Below are positions 1-9,447 of a DNA stretch of 64,000 nucleotides, piece after piece. Below the pieces are notes generated by a model. It was not told where the DNA came from, made no database searches, and saw only the letters and a program-made list of their open reading frames with translations. The stretch lies in NCBI GenBank assembly GCA_964593705.1, contig CAZQIV010000009.1:1-64000 (forward strand), in the 5' to 3' direction. A program made the translations under genes and the position numbers. The stretch comes from SABY01 sp964593705. Its GTDB lineage: Bacteria; Bacteroidota; Bacteroidia; Bacteroidales; 4484-276. The number at the start of each line of letters is the position of its first letter. Within the stretch, counting starts at the first letter, position 1.

Positions 1-156
1 AGGGAAAAATTAGGATTAAATTATGGTAAAAGTAGTATCGGCGAAAATCGGTGTTAAAGTTACTACGTTTTTCCCTGAGAGAAAAAAGCCTTTCAGGGAA
101 AAAACAGCAGCATAAATATCGTTAACATGTTAGCATTAGTGGTTTTTTAAGAGCCT

Positions 157-316
157 AATCTGATGGGTCAAACAAGTTATTGAACTTCCTGCAAGAACAA
201 TGCAAGCAGGTGTTAATACTGTTAATATTAATGTTTCTGATCTTAATTCAGGTGTTTATTTCTACACTGTTGAAGCAGGTAACAATGCAATTACCAAGAA
301 AATGATTGTTAAATAA
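157..316 (+). pseudogene. Decayed 3' end of a T9SS surface protein (third copy of the tandem family)
   Basis: The last 46 codons (from 176) read VIELPARTMQAGVNTVNI... and end with KKMIVK and a TAA at 314-316. This closely matches the C-terminal sorting domain of the protein at 591-2630. The preceding NLMGQ motif (157-171) lies one frame away and runs into a TGA at 181, so the copy carries a frameshift. Upstream of 157 no coding similarity to the family is visible, and stops occur in all frames. It shares its downstream hairpin with the neighbouring intact gene. I read it as a relic of a former third tandem paralogue; it could also be a real gene damaged by an assembly error near the window edge. 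Confidence 0.75.
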
Positions 317-340
317 TCGTTGCGAAAATAAATTATTATA

Positions 341-378
341 AAGGCCATCCCGAAACTTCGGGATGGCCTTTTTTTTTT
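341..378 (+). terminator. Rho-independent terminator
   Basis: A perfect hairpin (arms AAGGCCATCCCGAA and its complement, 341-370) is followed by a T run to 378. It lies 25 bases after the relic stop codon. The same hairpin and flank recur at 2655-2687 after the paralogue. Confidence 0.85.
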
Positions 379-532
379 ACGCTCTTTTTTTATTTCAAGG
401 CAAAATATGCTTTTCAATTTGCCAATGGTTTTGAGGAAGAAATCTGTATCCTGAAACAATGCTATTTACGATTTAATACCTCTAACTGTTTGAAAAACAA
501 TTGTCTGAATCGGGAGTTTTAAAATAATATTT

Positions 533-540
533 TAACTTTG
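533..540 (+). promoter_or_regulatory. Candidate Bacteroidota -7 promoter element
   Basis: TAACTTTG matches the TAnnTTTG consensus of the primary sigma factor in this phylum and sits about 50 bases before the ATG at 591. No convincing -33 box is seen at the usual spacing. Confidence 0.5.
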
Positions 541-590
541 CGTTTTCAGATCATTATCATATTTACTTATTTTATTAAATTAACTATTCT

Positions 591-2630
591 ATGAAAAAAG
601 TTTTATTCATTATTGCAGTGTTGAGTTTTGGATTTGCCATTGTAATGCAAGGCCAAACGGTAAAGCCAAATTTGAAATCCGAAAAGTCCATCTTTGAGAA
701 GATGCTTTCGATGGAGCCACAAAATACCAATGTAGTGGGTAAATCTCACAAGACCGTAATTCCCCAAAATTACAAAAACACTGATGTTGTATCTGTAATT
801 GATATTGGAACTTCTGCCAATTCTTATGGCTATGGCTATGGTGGTGGACAGAAAAACCTGGTTGCAGTGAATAATACCTTGAATACCGTAACCAATTTCC
901 ATCGTATGGGCGGTACGGGCGATCCTGGCGGACACTCAGGCGACCTTGGTTATGACGTATCTATGGATGGCGGAACAACTTTTACAAGCATGGTTGAATG
1001 TTATGCAGCTACCGAAAATGCTGGTGGTGAATATTACCTCGATGCCGGTCGTTATCCAAATCATGGTATTTATAATCCAATCGGAAATACCGATCCCAAC
1101 GAGGCTTACCTTACCTTTTTTGCTCCCAATATTGATCTTTCCAACGATCCTGCAGGATGGGGCGGATACAGCTATGGCATCCACAAAATGGGTAGCCCGT
1201 CAAATGTTGAAACCACAAAACATCTACGTTCATCACGTCCTGCCGATGGTGTATATCAGGAAATTCCCGATGGATACTGTGTTACAAATCTTGGTGATGT
1301 ATGGGTTGCCGACCTCAACAAAAACTGGTCGAGTGGTACACTGGTTTACGAAAATACCATGATCATCAACCACGGTACGTGGAACGAAGCCGGGATGGAT
1401 TTTGAATACGAAGAAATGCTCATGGACTGCAAAGTACAGGCAGCCTCCACGCTTCCGGCTTATCAAAAAATTGAGTTTGCACCTGACGGATTAACAGGTT
1501 ACATTCTTATTCTTGGTGATAATGGCGAGGTTGAAATTTCAAAAGACTTATCATACTATCCAATTATTTGGAGAACTGAGGATGGCGGCGAAACCTGGAC
1601 TAATCCTATTCCGGTTGCTATTGCCGGCCCTGACGGAATTGCTGAAGTACAAAATTATTTGAGCGATGAAGAAATTGGTGAATTATTTCTTGAGCCATTA
1701 CCCGATCGTGACGAAATTCCTTTTACTACCGCTTTCGATTGCGATCTTTCAGTGGATGCCAATGGCAATCCCTGCATTGCTGTTGTTGTGGGTGTATCTG
1801 TTGATGCCTATTCCATAGGATCAGGTATCTCACCTTCATCACGTTATATGTTTACAAGTATGTTCCTCCTCCACTCTGTTGATAAAGGTGAAGAAGGTAG
1901 CTGGTTTGGCCATGAATTAGGACGCCCTGTTTCTTTACGTGGTGAGTTTCCTGATTATCAATTTACCGAAGATAACCGTATTCAGATTGCCCGCACTGCG
2001 GCGGGTGACAAAATGTTTGTTGCCTGGCTGGATACTGATACTACTGTTGCCGGTCAAAATATTGCTCCTGATATCTGGGCGCGTGGTTTCGATTTAACCA
2101 ACAATGCACTTACTGCCAATCCAAGCGGAAACGATTTGCCTACCAACGTTACCTTTGGTTCTGAAGCTACATTTTCTGCTTACTTCTTCGCCATGGGTAA
2201 TGAAGTGTTTGATGATGGAAACGGAAACTACACCATTCCTTTTGTTTATGAAAACATGGCCCCGGCTGATCCTGCACAACCTATTCAGTTTAAGTATATT
2301 CAGGATTTTAAATTTAATGATACTGACTTCTTGTTTTTTGGTGTTGAAGAAAATTATCTATCTAATGATGAATTTGCGGTTGTTTCTCAAACCATGCCCA
2401 ATCCGGCAGTTAACAATGCTACATTTAATGTTACACTCACCGAAAATGCAAATGTTAATGTTAGCGTTACCAACCTGATGGGGCAAACTGTAAGAGTTCT
2501 CCCAACTCAATCCATGCAGGCCGGAGTTAATACCGTTAACATTAATGTTAGCGATATTACCTCAGGCGTATATTTTTACACTGTTGAAGACGGTAATAAA
2601 GCTGTTACCAAAAAGATGATTGTGAAGTAA
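591..2630 (+). CDS. T9SS-secreted Asp-box (BNR-like) surface protein, copy A
   Basis: A 679-residue exported protein of unknown substrate. Residues 1-22 form a signal peptide ending near MQGQ. Asp-box-like motifs are visible as SMDGGTTF (about 124-131) and WRTEDGGETW (about 325-334), the signature of beta-propeller sialidase or BNR-type folds. Residues about 597-679 form a type A T9SS sorting domain (MPNPAVNN, then NLMGQ, SGVYFYT and KKMIVK), so the mature protein should cross the outer membrane and stay on the surface or be released. It is closely related over its whole length to the next gene; both contain YLSDEEI and PLPDRDEIPFTTAFDCDLS. No catalytic residues can be assigned, so enzyme activity is not claimed. 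The start is supported by the signal peptide and the TAACTTTG box upstream. Confidence 0.85.
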   Translation: MKKVLFIIAVLSFGFAIVMQGQTVKPNLKSEKSIFEKMLSMEPQNTNVVGKSHKTVIPQNYKNTDVVSVIDIGTSANSYGYGYGGGQKNLVAVNNTLNTVTNFHRMGGTGDPGGHSGDLGYDVSMDGGTTFTSMVECYAATENAGGEYYLDAGRYPNHGIYNPIGNTDPNEAYLTFFAPNIDLSNDPAGWGGYSYGIHKMGSPSNVETTKHLRSSRPADGVYQEIPDGYCVTNLGDVWVADLNKNWSSGTLVYENTMIINHGTWNEAGMDFEYEEMLMDCKVQAASTLPAYQKIEFAPDGLTGYILILGDNGEVEISKDLSYYPIIWRTEDGGETWTNPIPVAIAGPDGIAEVQNYLSDEEIGELFLEPLPDRDEIPFTTAFDCDLSVDANGNPCIAVVVGVSVDAYSIGSGISPSSRYMFTSMFLLHSVDKGEEGSWFGHELGRPVSLRGEFPDYQFTEDNRIQIARTAAGDKMFVAWLDTDTTVAGQNIAPDIWARGFDLTNNALTANPSGNDLPTNVTFGSEATFSAYFFAMGNEVFDDGNGNYTIPFVYENMAPADPAQPIQFKYIQDFKFNDTDFLFFGVEENYLSNDEFAVVSQTMPNPAVNNATFNVTLTENANVNVSVTNLMGQTVRVLPTQSMQAGVNTVNINVSDITSGVYFYTVEDGNKAVTKKMIVK

Positions 2631-2654
2631 TCATTGCGAAAATAAATAATTTAC

Positions 2655-2687
2655 AAGGCCATCCCGAAACTTCGGGATGGCCTTTTT
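2655..2687 (+). terminator. Rho-independent terminator
   Basis: A hairpin with the same arms as at 341-370 is followed by a short T run, 24 bases after the stop codon at 2630. Confidence 0.85.
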
Positions 2688-2925
2688 GTTACCAACATTC
2701 TGCCCTTCAGCTGATGGAAAGTCCCGTTAGGGACTTAATCCCGGTAAAAGGGCTGACAAACCCCGGAAATATCAAAATCCCGTAGGCCCGCCTTGCCAGC
2801 CAGGCAGGCTCGCCTCGCTGGATCTACGTCGAAGCGGGTCGTCGAGGCAGGGATGTAATAATTGCTGGCTTTGTCAGGAAAGTAAACGCTCCAATTATAA
2901 AGAACTAAATTATTTTTATTTTATC

Positions 2926-4932
2926 ATGAAAAATCTATTACTTTTTGTAGTTGTATTCCTTACCGGGTTCGCCGTTTTGGCACAAAACCATTTGGTAAGG
3001 CAAAACATTAAATCTGAAAAGGCCTTAACAGGACAGATCGTAGGCTTTGACGGTTTGAATAATAATGTTGTGGGAGAATCCACTAAAACCAATCCGGCTC
3101 CTGTATTCAAATCAACAGATGTTGTTTCTGTTGTTAGTATTGGCACTGCTGCCAATGCCTATGGCCAGGCAAATAGCGGACGGGCCAATTTAAATCTGAA
3201 TAATGATTTGAATACCGTCACCAACTTCCACCGCATGGGTGGCGAACTCGATCCGGGCGGCTATTCGGGCGATCTTGGCTACGACATATCCACTGACGGT
3301 GGAATGACCTGGACAAATCAGGTTGAAGTGTGGGTTGCCCAGGAAAATGCAGGGGGTGAATATTTCCTCGATGCAGCCAGGTATCCCCAGCATGGGCTTT
3401 TTAATCCTGCCGGTAATACCGACCCTAATAATGCTTATGTCGCGTTTTTATGCCCCACCATTGGTGCTACAAATGGAACTACCTGGGGAGGTTATGCTAT
3501 AGGGCGTGCTAATGTTGGAGATATAACTGACACTACCAGACATTTTGTTCAGAGCCCTGGAAATGGAATATTTTATTATGTGCCTGACGGCTTTTCATTA
3601 AACAACCTGGGCGAGTTTTGGGTTACCGATGTAAATACCGACTGGACCAGTGGTACCGGGGTTTACCTGGATGCATTAATGATATCGCACGGAGTTTGGG
3701 ATGAAGCAGAGGATGATTTTGTAACGGATATTTTCCCCTTCGAATGTGAAACTGTGGCTGCTGCTTCACCTGCCAATACAGGGGTTGAATTTTCACCCGA
3801 TGGGCAAATTGGATATATTGTGGCTCTTGCTGATATTGGTGAGGTGGAAATATCCGAAGGCTTTTCTTATTATCCTGTGCTTTGGCGTACCGAAGATGCA
3901 GGGGAAACCTGGAGCGATCCTATTCCTGTGGCTCTGGCAGGTGAAGATGGAATTGCTGAAGTACAAAATTATCTGAGTGATGAGGAAATAGCTGAACTTT
4001 TCCTTGAGCCTTTGCCCGATCGCGATGAAATTCCTTTTACTACAGCCTTCGATTGCGATTTGAGTGTGGATGCCTGGGGTAATCCACATATTGCTGTTGT
4101 AGTAGGTGTTACCAGTGCAGGGTATGATATTCTAACTGGTATTTCTCCATCATCAGGATATGCTTTTACTTCCTGTTTCCTGCTCTCATCCGATGATATG
4201 GGCAACGAAGGTAGCTGGGTTGGCCATCAGGTGGGACGTCCGGTTTCATTCCGGGGCAACTTTGGCGAACTTGCCGAAGATAACCGTATCCAAATCTCAC
4301 GCGACCAGTTGGGTTACAAAATGTTTGTTGCATGGATAGATACCGACACTACCGTATCTGCCGAAAATAATGCCCCCGATATCTGGGCTCGTGGTATGGA
4401 TGTTGAATCTGGTGAGTTAACACCTGAAATGCCTGTCAACGTAACTTTTGGTTCCGAAGCTACTTTCTCAGCATATTTTTTTAATTTGGCCAACGAAGTT
4501 ATGGATGATGATAACTGGAATTTTACATTACCCATGGTTTATTTAAACATGACCCCGCCCGATCCTTACGAACCTGTGCAGTTTAAGTATATCAAGGATT
4601 TTGCTTTTTCAAGTTATGATTTTGAGTTCCCTGCCTATTTAACTGTTGGGATTGAAGATACCTTTACTGTGGAAAATTCAATTTCTGTATCTGGTGTTTC
4701 CCCAAATCCCGCTTCCGGGCAAAGCGCCCTCAACATTAATTGTTCTAATCCGCTGTCGGCAACTATCCAAATCACCAACCTGATGGGGCAAAATGTAAAA
4801 ACACTTCAAAGGAATTTGAATGCCGGAAACAACGAAATCACACTTGATGTTTCTAAATTGAAGTCAGGGATTTATTTTATTACCATTGAAGCCGGAGGAC
4901 AAACCCTTACCAAAAAACTGATGGTGGAGTAG
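2926..4932 (+). CDS. T9SS-secreted Asp-box (BNR-like) surface protein, copy B
   Basis: A 668-residue paralogue of the preceding gene. Signal peptide 1-20 ends at FAVLAQ. Asp-box-like STDGGMTW and WRTEDAGETW align with those of copy A, and the block SDEEIAELFLEPLPDRDEI is almost identical, so the pair arose by tandem duplication. The C-terminus (SPNPASGQ, then NLMGQNVKT, SGIYFIT and KKLMVE) is a T9SS sorting domain. The C-terminal sorting region has diverged more than the core. The 295-base gap from copy A contains only GC-rich palindromic intergenic sequence and no clear promoter. Function and ligand are unknown. Confidence 0.85.
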   Translation: MKNLLLFVVVFLTGFAVLAQNHLVRQNIKSEKALTGQIVGFDGLNNNVVGESTKTNPAPVFKSTDVVSVVSIGTAANAYGQANSGRANLNLNNDLNTVTNFHRMGGELDPGGYSGDLGYDISTDGGMTWTNQVEVWVAQENAGGEYFLDAARYPQHGLFNPAGNTDPNNAYVAFLCPTIGATNGTTWGGYAIGRANVGDITDTTRHFVQSPGNGIFYYVPDGFSLNNLGEFWVTDVNTDWTSGTGVYLDALMISHGVWDEAEDDFVTDIFPFECETVAAASPANTGVEFSPDGQIGYIVALADIGEVEISEGFSYYPVLWRTEDAGETWSDPIPVALAGEDGIAEVQNYLSDEEIAELFLEPLPDRDEIPFTTAFDCDLSVDAWGNPHIAVVVGVTSAGYDILTGISPSSGYAFTSCFLLSSDDMGNEGSWVGHQVGRPVSFRGNFGELAEDNRIQISRDQLGYKMFVAWIDTDTTVSAENNAPDIWARGMDVESGELTPEMPVNVTFGSEATFSAYFFNLANEVMDDDNWNFTLPMVYLNMTPPDPYEPVQFKYIKDFAFSSYDFEFPAYLTVGIEDTFTVENSISVSGVSPNPASGQSALNINCSNPLSATIQITNLMGQNVKTLQRNLNAGNNEITLDVSKLKSGIYFITIEAGGQTLTKKLMVE

Positions 4933-5152
4933 GAGGGTTGACTAGCCACATGACTAGCCACCTGACTAGCCACAGGCTTTAGCCTGTGGATTAAAGATTC
5001 GGAATAAAGTCTGTAGGGGCTTTAGCCCAATCCTTTTCTGATGGGCTAAAGCCCCCCGATGTTTTAGTGATTCTCTTATCCATGAGCTGAAGCTCATGGT
5101 AAGTCATGCCTTGTCCTAAAGGAAAATATGTGAAATTTGAGATTCTAAATAT
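4933..5152. repeat. Array of intergenic palindromes between convergent genes
   Basis: GACTAGCCAC is repeated three times at 4940-4971. It is followed by CCACAGGCTTTAGCCTGTGG (4970-4989) and by a GGGGCTTTAGCCC / GGGCTAAAGCCCC pair (about 5018-5061). The same palindrome words recur at 30280-30727 and 41340-41515. No gene is seen here. Confidence 0.7.
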
Positions 5153-5187
5153 GAGTCAGGGCTTCACTTTAAGTGAAACCCTGACTC
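5153..5187. repeat. Dispersed ~31-bp palindrome, copy 1 (likely bidirectional terminator)
   Basis: A near-perfect inverted repeat built on GTCAGGGCTTCACTT, with TTTAAG at the centre. It lies between the ends of the convergent genes at 4932 (+) and 5216 (-). Related copies are at 6753, 34195, 35584, 43152 and 51960. Confidence 0.8.
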
Positions 5188-5215
5188 ACTGACTTAAAGA
5201 AGATAAAAAAAATTT

Positions 5216-6349
5216 CTACTGAAGTATTAATTTTTTAACCGAATAACCATCATCATAAGCTATTTTTAGATAGTATAATCCTTTGGCTTGTGATGAGATA
5301 TCGATATTGAAAGATTCGTTTGTGATTCCTTTTTTAACTATTGCTCCCTGGGAATTTATGATGGTGTATTCCGTATTTTGGGTTGGTTCGTTGATAGTTA
5401 CATGAAAAATACCTTTGGAAGGGTTCGGAAAAACACTGGTTTCAGCTACTGTTGGGGTCTGTATTTCCAACGGCAAATCCCAACTATAAGGAGGGAATTC
5501 AAGGGTAAACGGTTGGTAACCGAATTGTAAAATTAGACAGTAGGCCAATCCTGGTTTCAAATACTCGAAGTCAGGCTGTGTGGGTCTCCAGTAAAGTGAG
5601 TCTTTCCAATCAAAAATCTCGAGAATATTTTCTACATTTTCGTCAAATAAATCTTCAATCAGAACTGGATAATCTGTAAATACTGGAAGATAAGTAAAAC
5701 TTCCTTCAACAAAAAATGATTGATCTTCAAGCGGACTACCATAAATTGGTAAACATGCAGGAGGGTTGGTAAACTTTCCCTGATACCCTATCGCACTCCA
5801 GTTTCCAAGATTGTTTATTGGGGGATTATGATCCTGCCAATAGCTTGTTCCTTCCTTGTTTATCATTATTATTAACTGATCTTCAACCGGACTCATAACC
5901 TCTGGCACGGGTGTGTCGGATTTATCCACATAGGATGATAGCCCTGTCCATCCATCTTTCGTGATTGGAATAAGTTGCATTGGAATGCCCAGTGCAATAT
6001 CGTTACTAACTGTTGTGTTGTTTCCGGTGGCGGTAATGGTTAATACCACCGCATTGGCAAGCAGGTCATTTTTCCCAAAATAATAATGAGGTGCTGCTAT
6101 GCTTGCATTGTCAAAAGTGCCATCACCGCTTGTTGTCCATTGAATTTCATCAGCATTTTGAACTTCAGCATCAATTTGATAAGGCAGCCATTGGTAGGTT
6201 TCAAAGCTGTAATTTGTGCAACCCAGGCTGTCGAACGGATTGAGTGTTATCACCGGATCGAAGGTGCGAACTTTTGTATTTTCTGTTTGTGCATTTGCCG
6301 AAAGCACCATTGCGCAAATGATCGTTAATAAGAAGATTTGTTTTTTCAT
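5216..6349 (-). CDS. T9SS-secreted protein with a GWxxxSSY module
   Basis: A 377-residue exported protein. Signal peptide 1-20 ends at LSANAQ. Residues about 25-120 resemble a PKD-like Ig fold (IQWTTSGDGTFDNAS is a typical Bacteroidota repeat phrase). Residues about 128-300 contain the two-part module seen in two other proteins of this window: DGWTGLSSYVD at its start, SYWQDHNPPINNLGNW in the first half, LYWRPTQPDFEYLKPGLAY in the second. The last 80 residues are a T9SS sorting domain (FPNPSKGIF, then GLYYLKI and KKLILQ). It is transcribed alone and converges on the gene ending at 4932. Its role is unknown; a structural or adhesive surface function is likely. Confidence 0.8.
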   Translation of the reverse strand: MKKQIFLLTIICAMVLSANAQTENTKVRTFDPVITLNPFDSLGCTNYSFETYQWLPYQIDAEVQNADEIQWTTSGDGTFDNASIAAPHYYFGKNDLLANAVVLTITATGNNTTVSNDIALGIPMQLIPITKDGWTGLSSYVDKSDTPVPEVMSPVEDQLIIMINKEGTSYWQDHNPPINNLGNWSAIGYQGKFTNPPACLPIYGSPLEDQSFFVEGSFTYLPVFTDYPVLIEDLFDENVENILEIFDWKDSLYWRPTQPDFEYLKPGLAYCLILQFGYQPFTLEFPPYSWDLPLEIQTPTVAETSVFPNPSKGIFHVTINEPTQNTEYTIINSQGAIVKKGITNESFNIDISSQAKGLYYLKIAYDDGYSVKKLILQ

Positions 6350-6752
6350 TCTTGATATTTTTTAAAAGTTTTTGTTTTGATTTTATAAGCTGTATTTTTC
6401 CTGTTTTATGGCGAAAAGCTACACCTAAAATCCAAACTTGGGATATTAAGCGTTTCTTTTCGCCTTTCTATCCGAAATCATCTAATGGGTTTTTAAACGC
6501 TATATTTGAACTTTCTTTGTTGCATGTGTGAATTTGGGATTTACCCCCCCCCCCCCCCCATAAATTATTTAAACCAGAACTTTCCAAAGAATCAAAAACC
6601 CATCCTGAAAAGGGATGTGCTTGATATACTTCAGGAGTACCGTTGGTAAGGGAATTCATCATTTGAAAATTATTTTCATTTCTTTTACCCCGGAAACATA
6701 GGAAAAAATTAGGTATGAATTGGAAAAATCATTAAAAATTTTAATAATTTTT
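6350..6752. other. Intergenic region with a 16-base C tract
   Basis: There is no convincing gene. A homopolymer of 16 C residues lies at 6544-6559. A 64-codon minus-strand reading frame runs through it but has no homologue I recognise. The rest is AT-rich. Confidence 0.6.
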
Positions 6753-6785
6753 AGTCAGGGTTTCACTAAAAGTGAAACCCTGACT
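6753..6785. repeat. Dispersed ~31-bp palindrome, copy 2 (likely terminator of murF-alr)
   Basis: A perfect inverted repeat, AGTCAGGGTTTCACT with its complement. It starts 14 bases beyond the murF-alr stop codon. Confidence 0.8.
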
Positions 6786-6798
6786 TTTGGAATGGTTC

Positions 6799-9294
6799 TT
6801 ATTCCTGAAAATAAACCCGCTTCACCCGTTTTGAAATGCCGGTAAGAATTTCGTAGGGGATGGTTCCCATTTCGTTGGCCAGCTCCTCGATGCTGCGGTT
6901 TTGGCCAAATACTTCAACGGCATCGCCTTCCTGTACATCCATGCCCGTTACATCAACCATAGTCATATCCATGCACACATTACCAACTATGGGCACAAGC
7001 CTGTTGTTTATGTAAAGATGTCCCCGGCCTTTGCTTAATATGCGGCTGAGCCCATCGGCATAGCCTATGGGAATGGTGGCAAGCATCATGTCGTTTTCGG
7101 CCAGCCCGGCCCGGCTGTAACCAATGCTTTCGCCGGCCTTGATGTGCTTTATTTGGGAGATCGTTGATTTTAAATTGCTCACACATTGCAGTTCGTGTTG
7201 CTGTTCGGCAAAAGGTGAAATGCCATATAATCCAATCCCAAGCCTTACCATGTCGAGTTGAGCTTCGGGGTAAGCCGTGATGCCTGCCGTATTCAGCAAA
7301 TGACACATCACAGGATGTCCTGTAATTTGTGTAATTTTTTCGGCGATAGCATTAAAATGTGAAATTTGTTTCAGGGTAAAATCCCTGTGTTCGGGGTGGT
7401 CGCTAGAAGACAGATGTGAAAAAATACTTTGTAAATATAAACGGGGGTTTGATTTGATTCTTGTTACCACAGCTTCGATATCATGTTCTTCAAAACCGAG
7501 ACGATGCATGCCCGTGTCGATCTTGAGATGGATTTTTACAGGTTTATTTTTTGGGATGATATTTCGCTGTATTGCTTTTTCAAGCAAATCAAGTACACGG
7601 AAGTTATATATTTCGGGTTCGAGATTGTAGGATATTAGCCCGTCAAGGCTTTCCTCATCAGGGTTCATCACCATGATCGGGGTTTTTATTCCTGCCTTTC
7701 GCAGTTCCACACCTTCATCGGCGTAAGCTACCGCGAGGTAATCTACTTTGTGGAATTGTAAAGCATTTGCTACTTCAAAACTTCCCATACCATAAGATCC
7801 TGCTTTTACCATCACCATAATTTTTGTGACGGGATCAATTTTTTGGCGGTAATAATTCAGGTTGTGGATGAGTGCGTTGAGGTTAATTTCAAGCACTGTT
7901 TCGTGTGCTTTTTGTTGAAGCGCCTGTCCTATCAATTCAAATTCAAAAATCCGGGCACCTTTAAGTAAAATGCCTTCGTTTTGAAAGTTGGTGAATGAAA
8001 ATGCTTTAAGAAAATCCTCGGTTGAATCGAAAAATTCTTTATCCAAATTAAATTGTGCAGCTTGTTTACTTATGGCCGGGCCAATACCGATGAGGCGTTT
8101 TATATTTTTGCTCGCCAGCAGTTCGGCAATTTTCCCGTAAAGGTAAATATCACTTTTACCACTTTGCAGGATGTCCGACAATATCACGGCTTTGTTAAGC
8201 TGCTGGGTTTGCTGATTCAGAAAATCCAGGGCTATCGATAGCGAGTTGATGTCGGAGTTGTAACTATCGTTTATCACTGTGCAGTTGTTGATGCCTTCGA
8301 TAAGTTCGAGCCGCATGGCAATGGGCGTTAGCAACAACATTCGCGAGGCGATAACACTGTTTTCATACCCCAGGAGTAGCATCAATGCCCAACAGTGAAT
8401 GGCATTTTCAATGGAGGCTTTGTCGATAAAGCCAATTGTGATTTTAATTTCAGCCCCTTTATAAAGGCCTGTAATTTCGGTTTGGTGTTTTGGGTTTTGC
8501 AGGGTCTTAGTAATTCGAAGATCGGCTGCTTGTTGTCGACTCCAGGTAAATGCCTTAATGCTTTCCAGAACTTCCGAACGAATGATTACTTCCTGTATTT
8601 CTTTATAGTCGGGGCAATAAATAAGGGTATCGACTTTGGTGAACAGTTTGAGTTTTTCGCCAACTTTTTGCGTGCGGTTAATGAAATTTTCGCTGTGGGC
8701 TTCGCCAATATTTGTAAAAATTCCAATGCTTGGTTTAATAATCTTTTGAAGATTCAGCATTTCTTCGGGTTCGGAAATGCCGGCCTCGAAAATGGCAAGT
8801 TCGTAGTCCTTGTCCAGTTGCCATACCGATAAAGGAACACCAATTTGAGAGTTGTAACTTTTAGGGCTCCTTACTACTTTTCTATCCGGCGAAATTAATT
8901 GGTGCAACCACTCCTTGATAATAGTTTTCCCATTGCTTCCTGTAATCCCGATCACCGGAATGTTAAACTTTTTCCGATATCGGGCAACAAGCGCCTGAAG
9001 GGCATTTAGCGTATTGTTTACCAATATAAAATTGGCATCGGAAAAATCACTGAAATCCATGTTACCATTCGAAATTACAAAGCTCCTCACACCTTTTGCA
9101 TACAGCTCACTGATGTATTTATGGCCATCATTACGTTTGCTTGTCAATGCAAAAAAAACAGTATTGTCGGCCTTAAACATTCTCCGGCTATCGATAAGGA
9201 TATCATGAATGGGTGTGTCGTGAATGAGCTGTGGAATGAATTTCCCATCGGTAATTGATGCTATTTCAGAAATTGTAAATCGTTGTGAAAACAT
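6799..9294 (-). CDS. murF-alr: Bifunctional MurF / alanine racemase
   Basis: A cytoplasmic fusion enzyme of peptidoglycan synthesis. The N-terminal half is UDP-N-acetylmuramoyl-tripeptide:D-alanyl-D-alanine ligase (ATP-binding GITGSNGKT at about 116-124; NDSYNSDINS, the MurF NDxYN motif). The C-terminal half, from about 460, is PLP-dependent alanine racemase (MVKAGSYGMG with the Schiff-base Lys near 495; IGYSR with the catalytic Tyr; GNVCMDMTMVDV). One polypeptide therefore makes D-Ala and attaches D-Ala-D-Ala. Such fusions are known in Bacteroidota. I place the start at the ATG at 9294 (MFSQRFTISEI); the frame extends nine codons upstream to a TTG at 9321, but the ATG gives the normal MurF N-terminus. 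Length, about 831 residues, fits both domains complete. Confidence 0.95.
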   Translation of the reverse strand: MFSQRFTISEIASITDGKFIPQLIHDTPIHDILIDSRRMFKADNTVFFALTSKRNDGHKYISELYAKGVRSFVISNGNMDFSDFSDANFILVNNTLNALQALVARYRKKFNIPVIGITGSNGKTIIKEWLHQLISPDRKVVRSPKSYNSQIGVPLSVWQLDKDYELAIFEAGISEPEEMLNLQKIIKPSIGIFTNIGEAHSENFINRTQKVGEKLKLFTKVDTLIYCPDYKEIQEVIIRSEVLESIKAFTWSRQQAADLRITKTLQNPKHQTEITGLYKGAEIKITIGFIDKASIENAIHCWALMLLLGYENSVIASRMLLLTPIAMRLELIEGINNCTVINDSYNSDINSLSIALDFLNQQTQQLNKAVILSDILQSGKSDIYLYGKIAELLASKNIKRLIGIGPAISKQAAQFNLDKEFFDSTEDFLKAFSFTNFQNEGILLKGARIFEFELIGQALQQKAHETVLEINLNALIHNLNYYRQKIDPVTKIMVMVKAGSYGMGSFEVANALQFHKVDYLAVAYADEGVELRKAGIKTPIMVMNPDEESLDGLISYNLEPEIYNFRVLDLLEKAIQRNIIPKNKPVKIHLKIDTGMHRLGFEEHDIEAVVTRIKSNPRLYLQSIFSHLSSSDHPEHRDFTLKQISHFNAIAEKITQITGHPVMCHLLNTAGITAYPEAQLDMVRLGIGLYGISPFAEQQHELQCVSNLKSTISQIKHIKAGESIGYSRAGLAENDMMLATIPIGYADGLSRILSKGRGHLYINNRLVPIVGNVCMDMTMVDVTGMDVQEGDAVEVFGQNRSIEELANEMGTIPYEILTGISKRVKRVYFQE

Positions 9295-9447
9295 ATATAT
9301 TTTCGAATTGGCTGATAGCAAATAAATTTATTTGGTTATTGATTATAATAGACATTAAGCCAAAAATGTATACTGCTAACAAAAGTGTTTTAAGTAAGCT
9401 GCAATTTTTAGTTTTGTCTTTGCTGAATTTAAAAACGTCAATTTAAA

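Noticed and set aside
262..459. 65-codon minus-strand reading frame near the left edge
   Set aside because: It crosses the terminator hairpin and the antisense of the relic sorting domain.
6468..6662. 64-codon minus-strand reading frame through the C tract
   Set aside because: No signal peptide or family similarity; the GGGGG run comes from the homopolymer.
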